This document shows, piece after piece, positions 22,454 to 34,291 of a stretch of 64,000 bases of DNA. The notes under the pieces were generated by a model that made no database searches, had not been told where the DNA came from, and saw only the letters and a list, made by a program, of their open reading frames with translations. The first letter of the stretch is position 1. Each line of letters opens with the position of its first letter. Origin of the DNA: Trichosphaerium sp. ATCC 40318 (Eukaryota; Discosea; Flabellinia; Trichosidae); assembly GCA_038496445.1 (NCBI GenBank), contig JALMLS010000009.1, positions 206,161 to 270,160 on the forward strand, in the 5' to 3' direction. Position numbers and translations under genes: made by a program.

Positions 22454-24504
22454 TTATCTCCTGTTAAATTTAAACCAATTAATATTAAAACGAGATGAAA
22501 GCATTTGCAGTTTCACTTGATGTTTTCCTCCAGATATGTTTCCGTTAAGGTTAACAGTAGCTGTAGAATATGTATGCCATCCTCCAGTACCTGGGAAGCT
22601 TATAGTTCCCTTGTCAACGTTGTCTATTAATATCTTGACGGAGAATTGTTCTTTCATCAATGAAGCATGTCGAATAGTGAACGAGTAAGATCCTGACTGG
22701 AAGTTTACATTGTCATATGCTAAATACTCTCCAACATCAATCCAACCAACATTACAACCTCCTCCGTTATCTGTGGTTCTTTGCATATCCACTTGGGCTT
22801 TCCCTGCGACAACTTTACCGCCACAAGCTTGGCCTATTACAAAGTTAGTAACTTATTTTTTGGAAAAGAGAAAAAGCCAAAGGAAGAAAAGTAAAAAAAG
22901 CAGAATATCGGCGTACCTTCATTTTTTGATGTTGTATCAAAAAAGTCAGTGTATTTCTCGGCTTCAATCCTGTCAGTAGCAGAAAATCCATTGTTGTTGT
23001 TGTTGTTATTGTTGTTGTTGTTGTTATTGTTATTGTTATTGTTGTTGTTGTTGTTGTTATTGTTATTGTTTTGTACTTGCAACTTGGCGAACGGATTTGG
23101 GACTGACACTCCGCATTCGCTACAACTGGAAACAAAGTTCCATACTGGGATTGATTGAGGGTTTGCGTTTCTACTTCTGTCAGCGCAACTAATGCATTTG
23201 TCATGGAATATGGCAGGTACGACTAGAGCAGAGGGTTTTGAAGAGCTAGTGAAACCAGACGGTTGAATCTTTTGAAGGCAAGTTGAAAGGAAGATCGGGT
23301 CATGTGGATCTGCTGTTGTCTCGAAAGGACCGAAGGTACTTGACATTTGACGTGCTTGAACACCATAGCAAATGAGGGCTTTGTCATTATTTCTATGACG
23401 GTTCTTGAGGGTGTTACACTCGTTAGGTAAGAGACTGATGAATCTGTCATATGGTGTGTTAACCTTCGCTGGAGCAATAATGACGCCATCGCAGTTGTTG
23501 TTGTTTCTACAAGCATCTACACATGGCTTTGCACCGGCAACGTTGTTGTTAGATACCAAGTGACATCCTCCAGTAACGCTTCTACGATCAGGGGCAAAGC
23601 AATGATCAACTCTCCTAACAACAAAGTTAGTAAAAAGCAAGAAGAAAGAAAGAAAAGCAATTACGTACCCGAAAGTGACTTGGTTGCTTTCTTGCTCTTG
23701 TGGTGGTTCTGGAACATTATTGCGAGGTTGAGGTACGTTCACTGGCTTGACAAATGTCGTTCCTTTGTTTCCGTATATGCTCGCAACTTGTTGGCTTTTG
23801 TAGTCAACGTGAACACAATCGTAGTATCCATGCCAATGCCATGCAACAATATACCTTCCGAATTTAGATCCTTTAGGTATTGTGAGTTGAGCGACATCGT
23901 TATCGAACGGTCTGTGGCTAGTTATACGATACTTGTATACAGCGAGCATATCAGGGTATTTACTACTTCTATATGCGCGGTATTTGTTGTCCTTGAGGCT
24001 TCTCGTGGTGTATTCATAAAGCTTGTACATTGTTTGTTTTTGACCTTCGAATTTTATAGGTCTTTTGTTGCTGAATGTATCTCGGAGGTACATTGGATCA
24101 CCTGGTTTAATCTCTCTCTTGTATCTAGTTCCGAACGCTTTTCTGTTTAGGATCATACGGAAAAGAGGCGTTCCGTCAACTTCAGAGCCTCCTGGAGCGT
24201 TTCTGAGGTAGTCTTCAAATTCGTTCTTTCCGCGACTTGCAAACTTCCCGAGTGACTCCTCAGCGAGGATAATAAGGTATGAAAAACTATGTTCAGGATG
24301 GCCTACTGACCATTCAACTTCGAATTTCTGATCTGGACCGACTTGAATGTGTGGTGCATTTCCAGCTTTAGGAGGGCAAGGCTTTTTTGTTGACGATCTG
24401 CCTTGGCTAATTGCAGGGGAACCGAGCCAGTTGTGAGCTTGAACTGTGGTGATAACTGTTGAAAGAGCAATCAAAGCAATTAATGTAATTGCGAGGCTTG
24501 GCAT
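22454..24504 (-). CDS. Secreted LPMO-like protein with poly-Asn linker and CBM6
   Basis: The start at 24504 gives a signal peptide with predicted cleavage ...TTVQA/HNWLGSP, leaving an N-terminal histidine. Other histidines occur at GHPEHSFSY and WHWHGYYDCVHVDY (about residue 220-235). An N-terminal His plus internal His is the copper histidine brace of lytic polysaccharide mono-oxygenases, but the family is not one I can name with certainty. Next comes a Cys-rich segment (CFAPDRRSV, CVDACRNNNNCDGV, CISCADRSR), a run of about 27 Asn codons, and a CBM6-type domain (GWIDVGEYLAYDNV, GSYSFTIRHAS, GGKHQVKLQM, INWFKFNRR). Two in-frame introns (54 nt and about 84 nt). A polysaccharide-oxidising, glycan-bound role is inferred. 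Confidence 0.75.
22991..23071 (-). repeat. Trinucleotide repeat encoding poly-asparagine
   Basis: A tract of GTT/ATT triplets on the plus strand (AAC/AAT on the coding minus strand) encodes the linker between the Cys-rich part and the CBM6 domain of the LPMO-like protein. Mixed AAC and AAT codons suggest it is maintained as protein sequence as well as by slippage. Confidence 0.85.
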
Positions 24505-24623
24505 AGCTACGGCTCCATTTTTTTTAGTGACAACTAAAGAAACGAAGAGAACTAAAGCAAGGAGAACGAAACTAATGAGGAATAAGATCGAGAAAAAAAA
24601 GAAAGAAAAAAAAAAGAAGAGTG

Positions 24624-25918
24624 CTAAAAAGGTTTGTACCTTTGTGATTTAGAAGAAGAACCGCTAGGTAGATCTTGTGCAAGAACTTTCTGGTTTTCAG
24701 AGATAACATCGTTTGTAGATAAATCACGTTTTGAACCACCTGAGCAAGCACAAATACGTTTGATCGCCGAATCACGTGCATTACATTCGACACGTCTATT
24801 GCAGTTTGATTGTCTGAAGAAACAGTGCGCTCCTTTTTTAAAGGTACCAAGTGATGAACAACTTGTAAGAACTAAATCTGCGCATATCAAATCGTTTGCA
24901 ATGACCATACTAGTCATGCCGTTTTGTGAACTGATATCTTGGCTCATTCCAGAGTTGCATGTTTTTCCTACGGCTGAGCACGCTTGACTGCATGACTCGC
25001 CGACCTTGGACTCATACCAAGTCTTTGGAACACCAGACCCTTCGTTCAATCTTACGTCACCATTTCGGTTTGGATGATAAAAAGCTCCAGTGTTTGCATC
25101 TCCTTGTTTGATGAGAATTCTGAAGAAAATAGGTCCTGTGCCGGAAGGAGGTGCTTCAAACTTGAAACGTGAAATCAAAGGTTTGATATCTGCAGATGAG
25201 TGGGTTACAGAGCGTGAACACTGGTGTCCTGAGTCGCCCCAAGCTTTCTGGAAGTAAGCTAAACACAAAGTTAGAAAGACTCTGGACACAAGGTTGACTA
25301 GCGTTGAACAAAATAGTGCTTACTTGGAACTTGATCGAGAAGTTTGAACGATCCTACTCGTTTTCCGGTGGAATCTTCGGCGTATAATAGAATACCGCGG
25401 TACTAAAAGCGGAGATTAGTTACGACGAAAGTTGTATAGGCAGAAAATAAGACAAGTTTTTTGTTCTCTTAGGTACCTTCAAGTTGTAGTCAATAACTTT
25501 TACAGTCAAGTCCAAAACGCGACCAGGCTTGTACGTGGAAGCTGGGTTATTCTCACTTCCAACGTACGCACGAATACCATCGGTTCGCACTGTTTGAGTA
25601 GCCCAAGCCATTAGAGCATTCTTGTCACGACAGTCTAGTCTGTCTTCTTTACCGTTAACTCTGTTGTACTAATAATAACAAACGGTAAACAAAAAAATTG
25701 AATAGAGGAATTCAAAGACAGTACCTGTCCTGGAGGACATCCGAAGCGCTTATCAAGTGCATTACATACGCTTGGTTTACCGTCAGAAGCGGCAAGTGCG
25801 GGGAGCACGAGTGCGAGTGATATTATGCTCAAGAGCACCTCAACAAACAAGTTAGTGGATTCTAACAAAAAAAAATAGCTTCTAAAACTGCGCGTACAAT
25901 TTGTGAGTGAACAAGCAT
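24624..25918 (-). CDS. Secreted Reeler-domain, Cys-rich protein
   Basis: The start at 25918 (MLVHSQI) followed by a GTACGC...TTGAG intron gives a signal peptide (LLSIISLALVLPALAAS). In order: VCNALDKRFGCPPGQ, ALMAWATQTVRTDG, VLDLTVKVIDYNLK, then a Reeler-like domain (AWGDSGHQC, SVTHSS, KFEAPPSGTGPIFFRILI, GAFYHPN), then a Cys-rich module (CSQACSAVGKTC, CFFRQSNCNRRVEC, CACS). The unspliced frame stops at 24624. A GTACAA donor at 24639 could splice to 24571, which would add a membrane helix and lead in frame into the next gene. Reeler domains are extracellular; here the context points to cell-wall or matrix interaction, but the function is unproven. Confidence 0.75.
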
Positions 25919-27165
25919 GTTTACGTTGTGTTTATGGGTGTGATTTTGTTGTGAGGTGAGGACGTGATGTGCTTGTAGTGAAAGTTAGCTTATTTTGCTG
26001 TCTCTTTCCTTTTTCACGCACAAAACCAGATATTTACTATTTTGGTCTATAACTAGCGCCTTTGGTTTTGGGCAATCTTTTAATACACTAACGCATGCTA
26101 TCCCTAGCAGGAACGAGTATAATACGAAATTGAACTTTCGAGCTCAGAAAATGCGAAAACGTATAAACTTGCGCGCAACTAACAAAACAATGTATTTCGA
26201 CGATAATCAGCACTGCTCCGAGCAATACAGCAACTTTGCTACATTTGCAGCTAGAAGTTGGCCAAAATGGCCAAAGGACCCTTCTTTGGTAGTGTGTATG
26301 GGCCACTCGTCTCAGGCACTAACAACCACAGCGTTAACTACTACTTATCGCTAGCGCAATTTGCCTAATTTGCAACATGACCTTTTTTGGCAAAGCTATC
26401 CAATTTGGCCTCCTACCCGGAACTATAACTAGTTATAAATGGTATTCCCTCACCCGAAACAAAGTCCACACGGATTGGCTAGCGGTAACTGTTTAAAGAA
26501 AATAATATTATTTTTGCAGACAATCACATGAGAGCGCAAGCCACTGATACCAACAACAAATAATCACAACAAAATTTTTGCGGTTGTAGACTACAAAGCT
26601 TGATGTGTTTTGTTTGTAGTGGTTCAACGCTTACTACATAACTAATCATCTGAAACACCAATTTATTTGTGTAATCAAATCACTCTAGTTTGGTAGCTCC
26701 GTTCTGAGTACTGTATGAGTATGGCCTATGAATCCGTCGGAGGTGCTCTAGTGTTTGCAAAGGGGTTCTAGAAAAAACCAGGTCATATACGCTGTTCAGT
26801 ATCATTGGTAGTGGTTGCGCTAAAAAGTGAGTATCAAATGCAAGATTATTTGTTTTCAACAGCAACGCGTTGTACAAGTAGAAGCGGTTGATGGTCTTGA
26901 TGAGTTAACATTTGATAGGAACTTAGAAAACAGTGTCGGAATCGGAACTTTAACACAGCCCAGCACTTTAAAAAAAATAGCGCCGCCCAGACCTTAGGAA
27001 ATCAGCCAGCAGGTGTCAAAGACGTTTACAAGTACGTAAAGGAATTGAAAAAGATGTAGCAATACAATGACTCGAATCGTTTTCAGGCTGAAAATCGAAG
27101 CTCCGTCCAAATTCTTTGCCGGCAGCCGTTTTTAGCTGAAATTAATAATTACAATTGTTTTATTT
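25919..27165. other. Gene-poor stretch with one possible exon
   Basis: Mostly AT-rich sequence. A minus-strand frame at 26680-26895 (LLLKTNNLAFDTHFLAQ, TLEHLRRIHRPYSYS) reads like protein but lacks a start and a recognisable family, so it could be one exon of an unplaced gene or an old fragment. Nothing else supported. Confidence 0.4.
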
Positions 27166-28492
<1,327 letters not shown>

Positions 28493-29214
28493 CTACAATC
28501 TAGAACAAGCATAACATTCTGAATATCCTTTAGGGCACACTAAGCGTTGATAGTATCCTGAGGTAAAGCAATCCTTACACAACAGTCCTTGACAACTCTT
28601 AGGCACTGCCTCACCAGCAGTAAATGAAACAGAGTAATGAATCAAGTTTGATTGTGTAAACTCCACATGGCAGTAACAGCAATATCTAAACCCAAAGACA
28701 TTAGTACAATGCCAGTACAAAAAAAAAAAAACAGAAGAAAGAAAGCTCAAAATCTCAACAAGACTAGGAATCAACACAGAATCAAATACAAATATTGCTT
28801 CTTAAGCGCTAGCATTTCAATTGATAAAATCAAAGATAAAGTCTGTTGATACTTCGGTGTTGCAGCAGTTTTTGACTAAGACTTCAAAACCGTTGTCGTA
28901 ATAGTGTACCTGTATATGTAGTAACATCGCCAAGGTGGTAGGCAAAATGCGTATAGTGGTACTTCGTAATCGTACTCACCTGGTTCACTGCTTCCAAACA
29001 GTTTATTGTTGAGGCGCAGATATTCCCTGAAAGTTTTAACGCTCCAATAAACATTATCTTTGTAAATATTGTTAAATAAATGGCTAATACGCCAAAACAC
29101 GTGTGCTAGATCGTATACAGTCAAGTAGGAAGCAATTATTGTCCACAGCTCTGGTGGGAGGTAAAGAGATACATTGGAATCTTTTTTAAATGGTTTTTTA
29201 TCTGTTGGATCCAT
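28493..29214 (-). CDS. F-box protein with C-terminal zinc-binding-like cysteines
   Basis: Two exons joined by a roughly 200-nt GTACAC...TTTAG intron. The start at 29214 (MDPTDKKPFKKDSN) leads to an F-box-like helix set: YLPPELWTIIASYLTVYDLAHVFWRISH. The second exon encodes paired cysteines: CCYCHVEF, CQGLLCKDCF, CPKGYSECYAC, spaced like a two-zinc module. F-box proteins recruit substrates to SCF ubiquitin ligases; the Zn-like part would be the substrate-side module. Ends SRL, stop at 28493. About 165 residues. No closer family recognised. Confidence 0.65.
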
Positions 29215-29463
29215 CTTAGTGGTAGAACGAGGAGATGTAAATCAAAACACAATTTCTTCGAATGTTACAACTTCACAAAAAAAAAATCACGTGTGCACAA
29301 TACTACAAGAGCTCACATAGACTTTCACGTTTTATTGATTCTGGTTTATTCATGTTGGTATACAGCCAATTAACAAGCTGCTTCCCAATAAAACTTACCT
29401 TTATGTTTAAGTGTTGTATTGTCATTTCGTACATAAAGTCCTCGCACTGGCAGAGAACTACCG

Positions 29464-30114
29464 TCACTCTAATATCACGAAACCATGTAGCATACTATGC
29501 CTTAGTATATTTCGTATTGCTTTGTATTTCTTCATTGTAATAGCCCATGCATGTTTATTGTCTACCTCAACTTGATGACTTGTTCTTAAACTCAATGTAC
29601 CGAAATAATTAATCTGAACAAACCAACTCCAACTGTTGTTAAGAACATAACTCCTAACATGTTCATGCAATTTATCAAACATGTCAATTGGATAAACTGA
29701 TGCTGATTTAACTCTTGCTCTTACAATAATGCGTCTACGGATCTGTACTGCAAGAGGTCTTATGTCATGAGAAACTTGTATCATATCATGGCAGAGAAAC
29801 AGTTGGTTTAAAATCTCCCTTGCCACTGTTTCTGAGTTTTTTGTTTTGTCTTCTCCTTTACCTGTTAGACTGTATAACCATATTGCCACCAATAAATCAA
29901 TACGACAACTTGATCTTTTTACTTCATCGCAGTATTTCCAAAAGTTTTTGAATAGTCGCATGTCTAATAATAGTTCTATGTGGAATGGACGCGTCAGTGA
30001 TTTCTCCTGGCATAATAAAGAAAAATTAACGTTAATACATTTAATTTTACTAAGTGTTCGTAGTGGTAACGCTTTAAGTATTATGAGAAGAATTTCATTT
30101 GGCAATAAATCCAT
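29464..30114 (-). CDS. Intronless F-box protein
   Basis: A single 216-codon exon, unusual here. It starts MDLLPNEILLIILKALPLRTLSKI, a textbook F-box (LPxEIL...L). The rest is helical and basic (RRRIIVRARVKS) with no named domain. Next to a second F-box gene on the same strand. Likely an SCF substrate adaptor by family knowledge; partner unknown. Stop at 29464. Confidence 0.7.
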   Translation of the reverse strand: MDLLPNEILLIILKALPLRTLSKIKCINVNFSLLCQEKSLTRPFHIELLLDMRLFKNFWKYCDEVKRSSCRIDLLVAIWLYSLTGKGEDKTKNSETVAREILNQLFLCHDMIQVSHDIRPLAVQIRRRIIVRARVKSASVYPIDMFDKLHEHVRSYVLNNSWSWFVQINYFGTLSLRTSHQVEVDNKHAWAITMKKYKAIRNILRHSMLHGFVILE

Positions 30115-30387
30115 ATTGTGGCACGTGTTGTTTCTTAAACTTAATGAGTTATGGTCAATTTAATTACACACTGACATTTTCCCACAGCCCTCTCACATTA
30201 CAACGCATGTTAGGTTGTCTGTGTGGTTGTAATATGTTACGTATAAAAAATATGCGTAACACTTGCATTAAGTGCCTTTCAAACTATTGCAAAGGCGTTG
30301 AAAGAAGTTGTGTTCAACACGTTCAAAAATATGTAAAAAACAATACTGATTTGCTTACCTTTCCAGCCATTTTAAAAACCTTCAAAA

Positions 30388-30513
30388 AGACCCAACCCTT
30401 GCGGGATAATATATGTGCTACCACTACACCATGGGGGAAGTAAGTCCCCCAGTGGGATTCGAACCCACGCCGTAAACTCCGAATGTTTGAATTAATGAAG
30501 TACTATTGGGTCT
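30388..30513 (-). tRNA. Candidate permuted tRNA gene (3' half before 5' half)
   Basis: Read on the minus strand, a perfect T-arm (GTGGG TTCGAAT CCCAC, 30452-30468) and acceptor strand TGGGGGA (30445-30451) come first. After only 6 nt (CTTACT) follows TCCCCCA (30432-30438), fully complementary over 7 bp, then a canonical D-arm (TG GTGT AGTGGTA GCAC, 30415-30431). So B-box precedes A-box. The outer flanks TTGGGTCT/AGACCCAA (30388-30395 and 30506-30513) pair over 8 bp, and a TTTTT stretch follows, fit for Pol III termination. I could not assign an anticodon. It could also be a rearranged pseudogene. Confidence 0.5.
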
Positions 30514-31009
30514 GACTTTAACATCACAAAAACAAGTATTTATACATCGCAGTTGAACAATAAAAAAACTTGTGGTTTTACAAACATGCACAGAGTGCAA
30601 AATGGCCAATAGTAAACCGCTACATGATTTTTTAATCTATTGTACAGTTTCAGAGAAATACCGAAAAATTGATGTTAACTTTACTATTAGCTTGTTATCA
30701 CATCCGTAGTACCCCAACATAAACTTTGTTGAAGCTACTATGGATCAGTTTTATTTTCCTTAATCTGCACACTCAACAAAGCGTATCTTTGTAGTTAATA
30801 AAGAAAGAAACGCACGTGACTAGTGAACTTTATTTATTTCTTTGTATTTCTCGATGGACATGTGATTTTTACTATAGCAGGTTGCCTTCACACCAGAACA
30901 ATATCAGTACTGATATCTACCTTTCCAATATGTTGTTTCTTGGGCAGTCTGATGGACTGAACAGCAAACGACAAGTAATAAAAAGTCTGGTCTAGTCAAA
31001 AAGTAAAAA
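30514..31009. other. Intergenic, promoter side of the DUF427 gene
   Basis: No exon or RNA gene recognised. Contains CACGTG near 30812. Confidence 0.45.
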
Positions 31010-31839
31010 ATGATACAATTAATAATAGCGGTGACACTGATAGTATCAGCTAACGCAATAATGAGTAAATTTGGTGATGACGTTGAAACAGAATCCGTTT
31101 GGGACTACCCAAGGTAAATACGCAAACAAATGCGCTTATACGCTTTAAAATCGCTTTGGTACTATTTTTAATGCGTTTTAGACCTCCTGCTTTAATTCCA
31201 ACAAGTAAACGCGTCAGAATCATTTTTAATGGCGTAGTCATAGCAGACACAACGAAAGCTCTAAGGTAGGAGAAACAAATCGCCGAAACGATTTTTCGTT
31301 AACTGCCAAACTTAGAATATTGGAGACAAGCCACCCACCTACATACTATATACCTCCTGAAGACATCAAGAAGGAACATTTCATTCCTGTCGGCCGTACA
31401 ACATATTGCGAGTGGAAGGTTGATATTACTATTTTGTTGTTCTTTGAACTCTCTTTAACGTTGTTTTAATAGGGTACAGCTAGTTACTACAATATCAAGG
31501 TTGGCGACAAGGTATCTGAACGATCTGGCTGGTACTACAAGGTATTAAATAAGATAATGACATCCTCAATTGAGTTTGGTTAATTTTTCTTCTCTAGAGC
31601 CCTGTATCTGCTTATAAGGAGTTGAAAGACCATGTCGCTGTTTACGCAAGTCGTATGGACGAATGTTATGTTGGTGACGAGAAAGTTCAGTCTCAGGAAG
31701 GTGACTTTTATGGTGGATGGATTACTTCGGTAATTTCTTTTTTTTCTGTTTTTTGACTTTGGCTTATTATTTTTTAATGTAGAACATAAACGGAGGTAAA
31801 AAAGGTTTCAAAGGTGGAGCAGGGACATGGGGATGGTAG
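31010..31839 (+). CDS. DUF427 domain protein, possibly secreted
   Basis: Six exons encode a single DUF427 domain of about 170 residues: SVWDYPRPPALIPTSKRVRI, VVIADTTKALRILETSHPP, YYIPPEDI, GRTTYCEWKG, VAVYASRMDECYVGDEKV, GDFYGGWIT and the terminal GGAGTWGW, stop at 31837-31839. DUF427 is widespread in bacteria and fungi and has no firmly known activity. The ATG at 31010 adds MIQLIIAVTLIVSANA, a convincing signal peptide; starting instead at the later MSKFGDD would give a cytosolic protein. I prefer the upstream start because it is the first ATG in the exon, but this decides the location of the protein and is uncertain. Confidence 0.85.
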
Positions 31840-31982
31840 AATAAAATTATTAGTTTGTGACTATTAAAAGAAAGAGAAGAAATTACTCAAGTTGGAATGT
31901 GTAAAATGGTTTTATTTACTAAATTTACAATCGACGTTAGATCGATACTGGGATCTTTGTGAAATCAATGAGATTTATGTTG

Positions 31983-32523
31983 TCATAGATGTAGAAGCGC
32001 TGCTTCTTCCTCAAAAGTAAGAGCTCTTGTAGATCTTTTTGTATGAGAATGTCTTATTATATTTTGCGTTTCTATGTTTTTCTGGTCGAAAGATACTGTT
32101 CTTGCGTTTTTGTAAAATCGTTTTTTTGCAACTCTAGACGGAGCTTTCATATTCATGTTGTTTGTTGCACCATTCTTTTGAACGACCTAATATACTTTGT
32201 AAGCTTCTTTCCAAGTTTATTTCTGATGAAGAAAAAAAACAACAGTGACTACGCGCAATAGGCGCGTAGACAAACTTGCTTGCGTAAAGCGCTCAACTTG
32301 AAAAAAAAAACGGTTGATTGAAATAGTTATGTACCTGGTTGTGTGATTGACAGTTTGTTTTGGGTTTTTCTACAACATCGATATATAGAGGCCTTCTTTG
32401 ATTCATCCTTTTGAGCACATTTGTAACAAGAAGGTTTGTTGATGCAACGAGAGGACTTGATTGCTTTTCTTGCATTCTAGTGTTGAATTGGCTTCTAGGA
32501 TATTGTACGGTGTTTTGCATCAT
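31983..32523 (-). CDS. Small basic hypothetical protein
   Basis: ATG at 32523 (MMQNTVQYPRSQFN) reads to a GTACAT donor after KTNCQSHNQ. Splicing to the acceptor before VVQKNGATNN keeps frame through a basic segment (APSRVAKKRFYKNAR, HTKRSTRALTFEEEAA) to TGA at 31983. About 130 residues, rich in Lys/Arg/Asn/Gln. Convergent with the DUF427 gene, 143 bp away. No family recognised; basic and low-complexity, so perhaps nucleic-acid binding. Confidence 0.5.
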
Positions 32524-32800
32524 GTTGTATAAAGGTAGAAGTGTTGTAGTTCGTGTATAATAATGAAAAAAATGAATGAAAAACTGTGATTGATATTTAG
32601 GTTGGTTCAACAAACGGAAAGAAAAATCAATCTACAAATATCAATCTACAAAAATCACTCAAAATTTTCTTCAATCAGTTTTCTAAAGAACGAAACCAAT
32701 CTTGTAGAATCATTAAGCTATCAATCTATTTATAAGCATACTAGAACACTCAAATCAATACATGTATTGGGCTTTATTGAGGTTTTATTTGATGAACAGT

Positions 32801-34016
32801 TTAAAGTTTTACAGTGTTTTTGTGGTATGGATAAAACTCGTTGAATTCTCGGAACCTTACAAAGGATAATGCAGGAAGCATTAGGTTTTTTATGAACCAT
32901 GGTAAGTTGCTGAACATTAGAGCACGTTCTTCCTCAGTTTGAGAGTAATACATCATAGGAAATTGAGTTCCTACTTTATCTTGTTGCTTCACGTATGTCA
33001 TGATTTCTTTAATGACATCATCTTCTTCTTCAACTGGTAAGTACTTTACAACCAACTCATGGGTTATAAGAGATGTTTCAGTAGCGACGTGGGCCTATGA
33101 GACGAGTGTTAACGAAAACCAAGGAAGTTGTAGATTAAAGCAAACAAAAAAAAACTGTTTGGGTTAACAGTCACGTGCCGTGAAGGCATCTCTAACGCTC
33201 GTAGTTTTCTCTAACAGCTCATCTATACCCTCTTTTCTGTTGCAATCAATCTCAGTTTCGCGTATTTCTTTAATCTTGGCAGCTAAGGCTTCATGTTCGT
33301 CTTTAACAACGCCAGAATCCTAAAACAAACCAATTAACTCGCTTCATAGAACGCACTGCTTCAATTATGATTTAAAGAAAATAAATAACCGATTTACGTC
33401 AACGTGCCTTGTTGAATGATGCTATACGCTTCGATAGTGCTTTGTGAATAAATTTCTCTTCTTGACCGTGATGAGTCTCAATCACGTCGAGAACTGTAAG
33501 TAAGTGTCTATGGAGCGCTAATATTATGTCAAGACGTTATATAAAGTATTGTAGAAGCCTTTACGTACCTCCACGGCGTTTTTGAGGCCATAAATTCGGA
33601 CTTTTCTTTATCTGAGCACAAGCCTTTTGTATCCTTTCAAGATTTCTATCAATTACCTTGTGGGTATTCTCATTACCACTCACAATCCTAGAAACAGTGC
33701 GTTCTCCTATAATTTTTATTTTAGGTCGGTTTTTTTGTGACTCCAAAAAATATCACGTGATAAGCATTTACAAGTACGAGTACGTGTAAAAACTGAGCAG
33801 CGTACCTGTTTTTTCTTGTTTCGGTTCTTCCTCTTGTTTTTGATCTTTCTTTGCCTCTGTCGCTTCTGTAGTTTGTTCTGGCGTTGGAGATACATCTTCT
33901 GGAGTATCTTTTTCTTCTTTTTGTTCCGTCGAAGGCGTTGGTTTCTCTACAGGTGGTTCCTTTATATTTTCGAGTGCAGAAGTATCTACAGTCTCTTGAG
34001 TAGGTGTTTCGGCCAT
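32801..34016 (-). CDS. Glu/Pro-rich, helical hypothetical protein
   Basis: Start at 34016 (MAETPTQETVDTSALENIKE). The first ~75 residues are Glu/Pro/Lys-rich and probably disordered; the rest is helical: RIVSGNENTHKVIDRNLERI, LDVIETHHGQEEKFIHKAL, EALAAKIKEIRETEIDC, then ITHELVVKYLPVEEEDDVIK and a Phe/Pro-rich C-terminus ending at 32801. No family recognised. Two of its introns need GCACGT donors (33407 and 33178): GT alternatives within those exons hit stops at once, while the GC donors keep frame. This gene is one of the clearest cases for non-GT splicing in the window. Confidence 0.6.
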
Positions 34017-34291
34017 AGTTGTTGTTAACGTTGCGGTTACTACACTCTGTTTTTCCGGAAACTCGCAGAAAATTGACCCCTTTTAAAAAACCGCCTATCC
34101 AGTTTTCTTGTGATTTCAGTGGTTCTGAGACGCCTGACAACCTCTTCGAGAGTTTCCTAGTAGCTTTAGAGATAGGTTTCATTGCATAACGACAAGAAGT
34201 ACAATCCAAAAGTACAAGTTTATGTATACTACAACGACATAATTAAAATACACTTTTTCTTTTGTTGTTTGGCGTCCATTGAGTAGCCACT

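Noticed and set aside
22991-23071. Possible CRISPR-like or satellite array
   Set aside because: It is a simple GTT/ATT triplet tract encoding poly-Asn inside a gene, with no spacers.
23560-24150. 196-codon plus-strand frame
   Set aside because: It is antisense to the LPMO-like gene, whose minus-strand frame has a signal peptide and conserved motifs; the plus frame shows no domain.
26088-26354. Overlapping frames on both strands
   Set aside because: No domain, no good splice context and no conserved composition; probably chance.
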